From: Nymphaea colorata
Lineage: Eukaryota; Streptophyta; Magnoliopsida; Nymphaeales; Nymphaeaceae
Length of the DNA stretch: 64,000 nt
Assembly: GCF_008831285.2 (NCBI RefSeq)
Contig: NC_045145.1
Location: forward strand, 9,610,802-9,674,801
Direction: 5' to 3'
Positions 59,065 to 64,000 of this stretch are shown here, piece after piece. The notes under the pieces are model-generated. The model saw nothing but the letters and a program-made list of their open reading frames with translations, did no database searches and had not been told where the DNA came from. How positions within the stretch are numbered: the first letter of the stretch is position 1; every line of letters starts with the position of its first letter. A program made the translations under genes and the position numbers.

Positions 59065-59394
59065 GAAAAAAGCATTGTCATATATATCGTTTACGGGTAT
59101 TATATGGCAAGGAATTTCTCGAGTATAATACGACAATGTTGTATATCTAGAAAATATCTCAGGAAAATCTCGACAAATTTTAAAAAAAAAAAAAATTAAT
59201 TAAATCTTGAAAATTATAAAAAATAAAAATTAATAAAAAATACAAAAAAAACACGTATAATACACTTTTTTCACGTGTTTTTGGTGTTTTTTTTAAAGAC
59301 GCGTCTAATTGCCATTTTATACGGCTGACTTATTTTTCACGTATTTAACATGTTTTTTTCGATTAATACGTGTTTATGTAACAATGGAAAAAAG
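59065..59394. mobile_element. hAT-type MITE family, copy 2 (perfect 8-bp TSD)
   Basis: Element 59073-59386 (314 bp), starting CATTGTCATA and ending GTAACAATG, flanked by identical GAAAAAAG at 59065-59072 and 59387-59394. The interior matches copies 1 and 3 (TATTATATGGCAAGGAATTT, GGCTGACTTATTTTTCACGT). No coding capacity. Confidence 0.93.
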
Positions 59395-59589
59395 TACATT
59401 GTATTCTACAGTGCATATCATATGAACTTTCAATACTAGCTTCAAGGGTGTATCATGTCATTCCATTCAACCTCGTAACTGCAACATGCACATATAATGA
59501 ACCAGTGAATTAGACTCGGATCAGCTGACTACAGGGTCACAGGACCACGATTTGATCGACAACTCAGGTCAGCTCACAAATTTTAGTGT

Positions 59590-59947
59590 AGTTTTACCAT
59601 TGTCACATACATCGTGTCTAGGTATTATACGGCAAGGAATTTCTCGGGTATAATATAACAAAGTTTATATCTCGAGAAAATCTCGGCAAACTTTTAAAAA
59701 ATTCAAAACATTTAATAAATTATAAAAATTATAAAAAATAAAATTTAATAAAAAATATGAAAAAATGTGTATGATACGCATATAATACGCATTTTTTTAT
59801 ATTTTATCTTTTCTGGTGGTTTTCTATTTTTTGGCGTTTTTTAAAAAAGACACGTTTAATTGCCATTTTATATGGCTGACTGATTATTTCCGTATTTAAC
59901 ATGTTTGTTTTCTATCAAAACGCGTTTTCTGTGACAATGAGTTGTAC
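59590..59947. mobile_element. hAT-type MITE family, copy 3
   Basis: Element 59598-59939 (342 bp) with clean termini CATTGTCACATAC and TCTGTGACAATG. The 8-bp flanks AGTTTTAC and AGTTGTAC match at seven of eight. Same orientation and interior as copies 1 and 2. Confidence 0.92.
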
Positions 59948-62009
59948 TACAAATTGATGAAAGAGCATATCTAGAAAATAACAAGCAACTATCAACTAAA
60001 TCCAATCAAATAACTATAGTTTATGAATACAACTAAAAAATAGTAACTTAAAAGCAACATTTAATGGGCAACAAAAAATATAATTATCAGGTAAATGCAC
60101 ACTATCATATATAGTGTATAGTTAATTTTCAGTCTTCAGTTCACAAAAAACTGAAAATTTGTAGCATGACTAAGCAGCTTGAGCTAAACTAACTAAACTG
60201 AGAGACACAGAGAAATAGAGAGAGAGAGAGCCTAAGAACAACTCTCCATCGGAATTGTCTACCTGATTTTCACAAAGAAAAAATAGAAAAAAAAGTTGTT
60301 GTCAAGACCTTGCTTGCTGTCAAAGACAAAAAAGGCACATTCAGAAGATCAACATGGTCCTCGATCAAAAGAGAGTCCTGGCGACCAAGGAGTCACTGGC
60401 AGGACAGGAAGTCTGGGAAGTGGAGATTGGCAAAGACAGGGTGCATCAAAAGAAGGCATAAACCAATGCTTGATTGGTAATGAGCCACACACACACACAC
60501 ACACACAGAGAGAAAGAGGGGTAATAACTATGTATCATTGTCAAACAAGGTTGCCAACTGTCTTGGTGGATGGTGGTGCCAACAAAGTAGGCAGATGATC
60601 CTCAAATGAGTACAGGAGGAAAAGGGATTCCCTAAACCCTCATACACTCATTTGAGGGCTTACATATGGACTAATGACCAGTTTCTAAACAGAAAACTGG
60701 GTTGAAGAAGTGATGCAACTTTCTAAAACTGAACCAGATTGGCATAAAATGAATCAGACTGGACTCTGGCAATCCAGACCCGACCCACCAATTCAGCAAT
60801 CCAAGTGATTCAAACCCAGTTCCTATAAAACTGAGGTCTATATGGGTCAAGAGATTGGACCGACACCCAATTTTATAGGCAATCCAAGTCGACCAAGCAA
60901 TGCCCAAGTCAACTTGCCAGGTCGGGTAACTATTGCTGCATTGCAATATATATCTAGCCATAGTCACAATTATAGGTCTCAAGTATTTCTGGGTGAGGTT
61001 CTCTCAAATATTTTTCAGAAAATCTGTTTTCCCAATAATTTAAAAAGGAAGAATAAAAGTACTATAAAAAAAATATGAAAGTTTATATTAATTTTCTTAT
61101 AACTTATAAGCATATTGATTTCCGCTCCTAGAATTTTAAACAAACAAAAAGTTGAAGCATACAGTAAAAATACATTATAAAAAATTATTTTTTTTCAGGG
61201 CGGGGTGGGGGGTGGGGAATCATGACATCATCACGAGAAGTATTTATTTGTTGCTATTTTGTAAACTTTTGCAAGATTTTTCCTTAAGACTGATTATTTT
61301 CATTTTGGTGACTAAAATGTGATATTTTTGAAATAATCTCTACATTTGTGACTATGATTCTAACGTATAGGCAATTTTACTTGCAAGCACTCATGACAAC
61401 AACTGCCAAATGCAGCAGCAGATGGTGAATAAATGACTGTCATATACAAGAATCGTAACCCAAGCTGCAAAGTAATACGGATAAACTAGAGGATTAAACC
61501 ACACCAGAACTGGGTGTATGGAGACAAAATGCTAATGATATTTTGCAATATAAAGTTGCATCAGCAAGTGGAATCAAATGTACTAGCATTGAATTTTCTA
61601 ACATGTATTCCTCAAGAAAATTGACCAGTCGCAGCTAAACAACTGCAAGATGTAGACTTGCTATCATGCAAATTTTTTGCTGATTTGCAGCAGAAACCGA
61701 TGAATTATTTAAATACAGAGGAATTCAAGCAATAGGCAAACAAATAAAAGCTTGATGAAAAAAATAAATAAATATTAAGTGAAAGAGAGTGAGGAGTGGA
61801 CCATTAAGCATAAGCAAAAGATAGTTTATGGCTGACATTGAAGCCTACCTAAAGGAAACCTGAAAATGAAGCTTGCGTTATGTAAAAGCTTGAAACAACC
61901 AGTAACATTCATACTGTCATAAAGGAGCCAAAACTTTCTCTCTCCAAATATGTGTGTTCAGATTTAGGTGTTTAAGAAGATATGCTGATTTGAAGTGGAT
62001 TCGGAACAA
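59948..62009. other. Gene-free stretch
   Basis: No GDPDL exon or other gene recognised. It holds a CA run (60485-60507), a small hairpin (about 60600-60660, CCTCAAATGAGT paired with ACTCATTTGAGG) and a G-rich tract near 61199-61218. Confidence 0.4.
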
Positions 62010-62120
62010 TGGTACCTATGTCATATAGGTACAGGTACGGGTGCGGGTACAGGTGCCGGTGCGAGTACGGACCATTTTAAAAAACTTGGGTGCGGGGGTA
62101 CGGCCGTACACACACACATA

Positions 62121-62270
62121 TATATATGTATATCAAAAATTACAAACAGAATAACATATTCAATTTCATAAATCATAGACTGCAACAATCAAGCATATAT
62201 ATATCAAAAAATTACAAACATAATAACATTTTCAATTTCATAAATCATAGACTGCAACAATCAAGCATGT
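62121..62270. repeat. ~73-bp tandem duplication
   Basis: Two copies containing ATATCAAAAATTACAAACA, then TTTCATAAATCATAGACTGC and AACAATCAAGCA, inside the candidate element. Confidence 0.93.
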
Positions 62271-62458
62271 AAAATCAGCATAGAAGCAATAAAACAAGAG
62301 AAGAAAAAATTGAAGAAAGAATCGAAGAAGTCAAACAAAGAATCGGGAGAAAATGAAGAGACATCAGATTGCAACTCCGAATGGAGGGAGATGTCCTCTC
62401 TATTCACACTTCTTAAGAATGCATTAAAGAGAAGTATAGATTTTATGAGAATAACAAA

Positions 62459-62670
62459 TGCATTTAAGATGGACTGATAATTAGAGCTAGATGGGGTATA
62501 GGCTGCATGTCGTCAATTCTCAAATTGTTTCATAATTCACTCAGAAAAGAAAACAGAGGACAAACGAAAGAGGGAAAGGACTGATAATCAGAGCTAGACG
62601 GGGTCTAGGCTGCATGTCGCCAATTCTCATATTGTTTCATAAGAGAACATAGGACAAACAAAAGAGGGGA
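62459..62670. repeat. ~115-bp direct repeat, two copies
   Basis: GACTGATAATTAGAGCTAGA (62.47 kb) and GACTGATAATCAGAGCTAGA (62.58 kb) each start a copy running through CTGCATGTCG.CAATTCTCA and ATTGTTTCATAA to AGGACAAAC.AAAGAGGG. Confidence 0.9.
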
Positions 62671-63437
62671 AACATTAAGCCATATCAAGCATGTCAAGAA
62701 ACATTAAGCCATATAAAGTGCCGAAGAGAGGCAAAGCGAGAGGAAGAGCGAAAGATAGAGAGAAGGATAACCGCAGGCACAAAAAACGTAAACGGATGTC
62801 ATGCACCCATTCTTCCCAAGTGAGCGACAGTAGAAGCATGCAACACAGAGGGAGAGAGAGAGAGAGAGTCTCTGTTCCATGCCTGAGGAGTGAGGAGAGG
62901 GTAAAGAAGACAGTGCGCTGCTGAAAAGAGAATGCTGCAGTCGCGATGGAAAAAGGAAGAAGTTGAGAAGAGGACGAAGTCACAAGCTCGCCTGCGAGTA
63001 CGAAACGGACACCGCTTGCCGTCGCCATTCGCCGCCCACCGTCGCAGTTCGTTGTCGTTCAACACTTGCCCTCGTCCGTCTTCGGTGAAGCGTCGTGGCT
63101 CGTGGATGAAGAGTGAAGAGGAAGAAGGCAGTCGACGAAATGAAAATAGGGTTCGAAGATTTTAACGTGAAAATGGTTAAAAACTTTAAAATATTATAAA
63201 ACGTTAAAATTCAAAATGGACAAATTTGGACTTGGTCAAAGTTGACCGAGTCCAAAAATGGTCAAAAATGACCCCAGGTACGTTGACCGTACCCGGTGCT
63301 ACGTTGACCGCACCCGACGCTGTACACGTACCCATACCGATGTCGTACCCATACCCATACCAGTGTCGTACCCGTACCATTGTCGTACCTCCTCTTTAAA
63401 AGGAGTACCTCGTGTGACTTAGGATGGTACCTAAAAT

Positions 63438-64000
63438 AATGCAACACAGATACACGAAGATGCTTCTTCAAAGTTTTTGGAATGGTTAAGGACTCAAGGT
63501 TATAACTTATAAGGCCACCACAACCAGACAACATATAGCAAACTTATCACTTGTTCAAAATATAATATTTCTTATGTACCAGCAATCGTTGCCAAATTAC
63601 TGGAAAACCAAAGGTTATCAATAAAAACCCGTTATTTAATGCTGAAGGGTGAGCATTGGCAGAGAGGAAGAAAGACCTAGGTATGAAAGAGAATGAGACA
63701 GACTTGGGAGAGATGGAGGTGCATTTCTCATTAACAAATAAATGAAATAACGACTACGGAGAGCAGGAAATCTACTGTATGTCTTAGATGAGAAAGCAAT
63801 ACCAATTTATGTGGTTATGGTTATGAAGAAAATGAAATTCGCTTACAACTAAATTTCAACCTGAATTATTTGTTAGAAGTTGAAAAAGCATAGACTCAGT
63901 CTAGTTTTACCGAAATAAAGATGTAGATTAAACCTAATATCTCCAATAGGTTCACCAGATAAATCAAAACATGCTCAATGATATCAAGACCAATCATGTT
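63438..64000. other. Right edge, nothing recognised
   Basis: No GDPDL exon or known repeat seen; presumably still intron if the gene continues to the right. Confidence 0.35.

Larger units (their letters stand above)
62010..63437. mobile_element. Candidate non-autonomous element with GGTACGGGTACG-type ends
   Basis: Both ends carry clustered GGTACGGGTACG-like motifs in inverted orientation (62030-62100; 63270-63395). Each edge also has a small palindrome around GTACC (GTACCTAT..ATAGGTAC at the left, GTACCTCC..GGAGTAC at the right). The interior has two tandem duplications and no recognised protein. This layout fits a DNA transposon derivative whose subterminal repeats bind a transposase supplied elsewhere. 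Exact edges and target duplication were not resolved. Confidence 0.5.

Noticed and set aside
60296-60598. 100-codon plus-strand frame
   Set aside because: No recognisable family; it runs through a CA microsatellite (HTHTHTQ), and no supporting exon context is seen.

Overview
The window looks like transposon-rich nuclear DNA from a flowering plant. It is AT-rich, almost every recognisable coding relic belongs to a plant transposable-element family (Copia, chromovirus-type Gypsy, CACTA, hAT, MITEs, a FAR1/MULE relic), and its one host gene has a plant-specific architecture (GDPDL/SHV3 family, with a GPI-anchor tail). I cannot name the species.

Layout. 1-5.3 kb: a decayed CACTA (En/Spm) transposon on the minus strand. 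7.96-20.31 kb: a Copia element (A, minus strand, TSD ACCAT). Its 5' LTR is split by a 7.2-kb non-coding LTR element with ~3-kb LTRs (LARD-like, TSD CTCAC). 21.2-22.05 kb: a FAR1/FRS-like pseudogene, plus strand. 23.50-26.51 kb: a 3.0-kb solo Gypsy-type LTR. 27.96-51.68 kb: the three last exons of a GDPDL gene, minus strand.

Two of the GDPDL exons are separated by an intron of about 22.7 kb. That intron holds three nearly full-length Copia elements: B at 30.57-35.72 kb (plus), C at 36.89-42.29 kb (minus) and D at 45.95-51.14 kb (plus). It also holds an older Copia relic that C landed in, and a decayed Gypsy element (42.6-45.6 kb). The 5' part of the gene is not seen and should lie beyond position 64,000. 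If so, the next intron is at least 12.3 kb. That second intron contains a solo Copia LTR, a palindromic MITE, a complete but dead hAT element (54.80-58.36 kb), three copies of a small hAT-type MITE family, a SINE-like relic, and a ~1.4-kb repeat-ended non-autonomous element (62.0-63.4 kb).

Boundaries of most elements are supported by target-site duplications read directly from the sequence. All transposon coding regions carry stops or frameshifts, so none appears autonomous. The working biology is the GDPDL gene, whose exon junctions join in frame across the transposon-loaded intron. I found no convincing undescribed gene system; the most novel items are the MITE family, the LARD-like element, the 62-63.4 kb element and the gene's giant intron.
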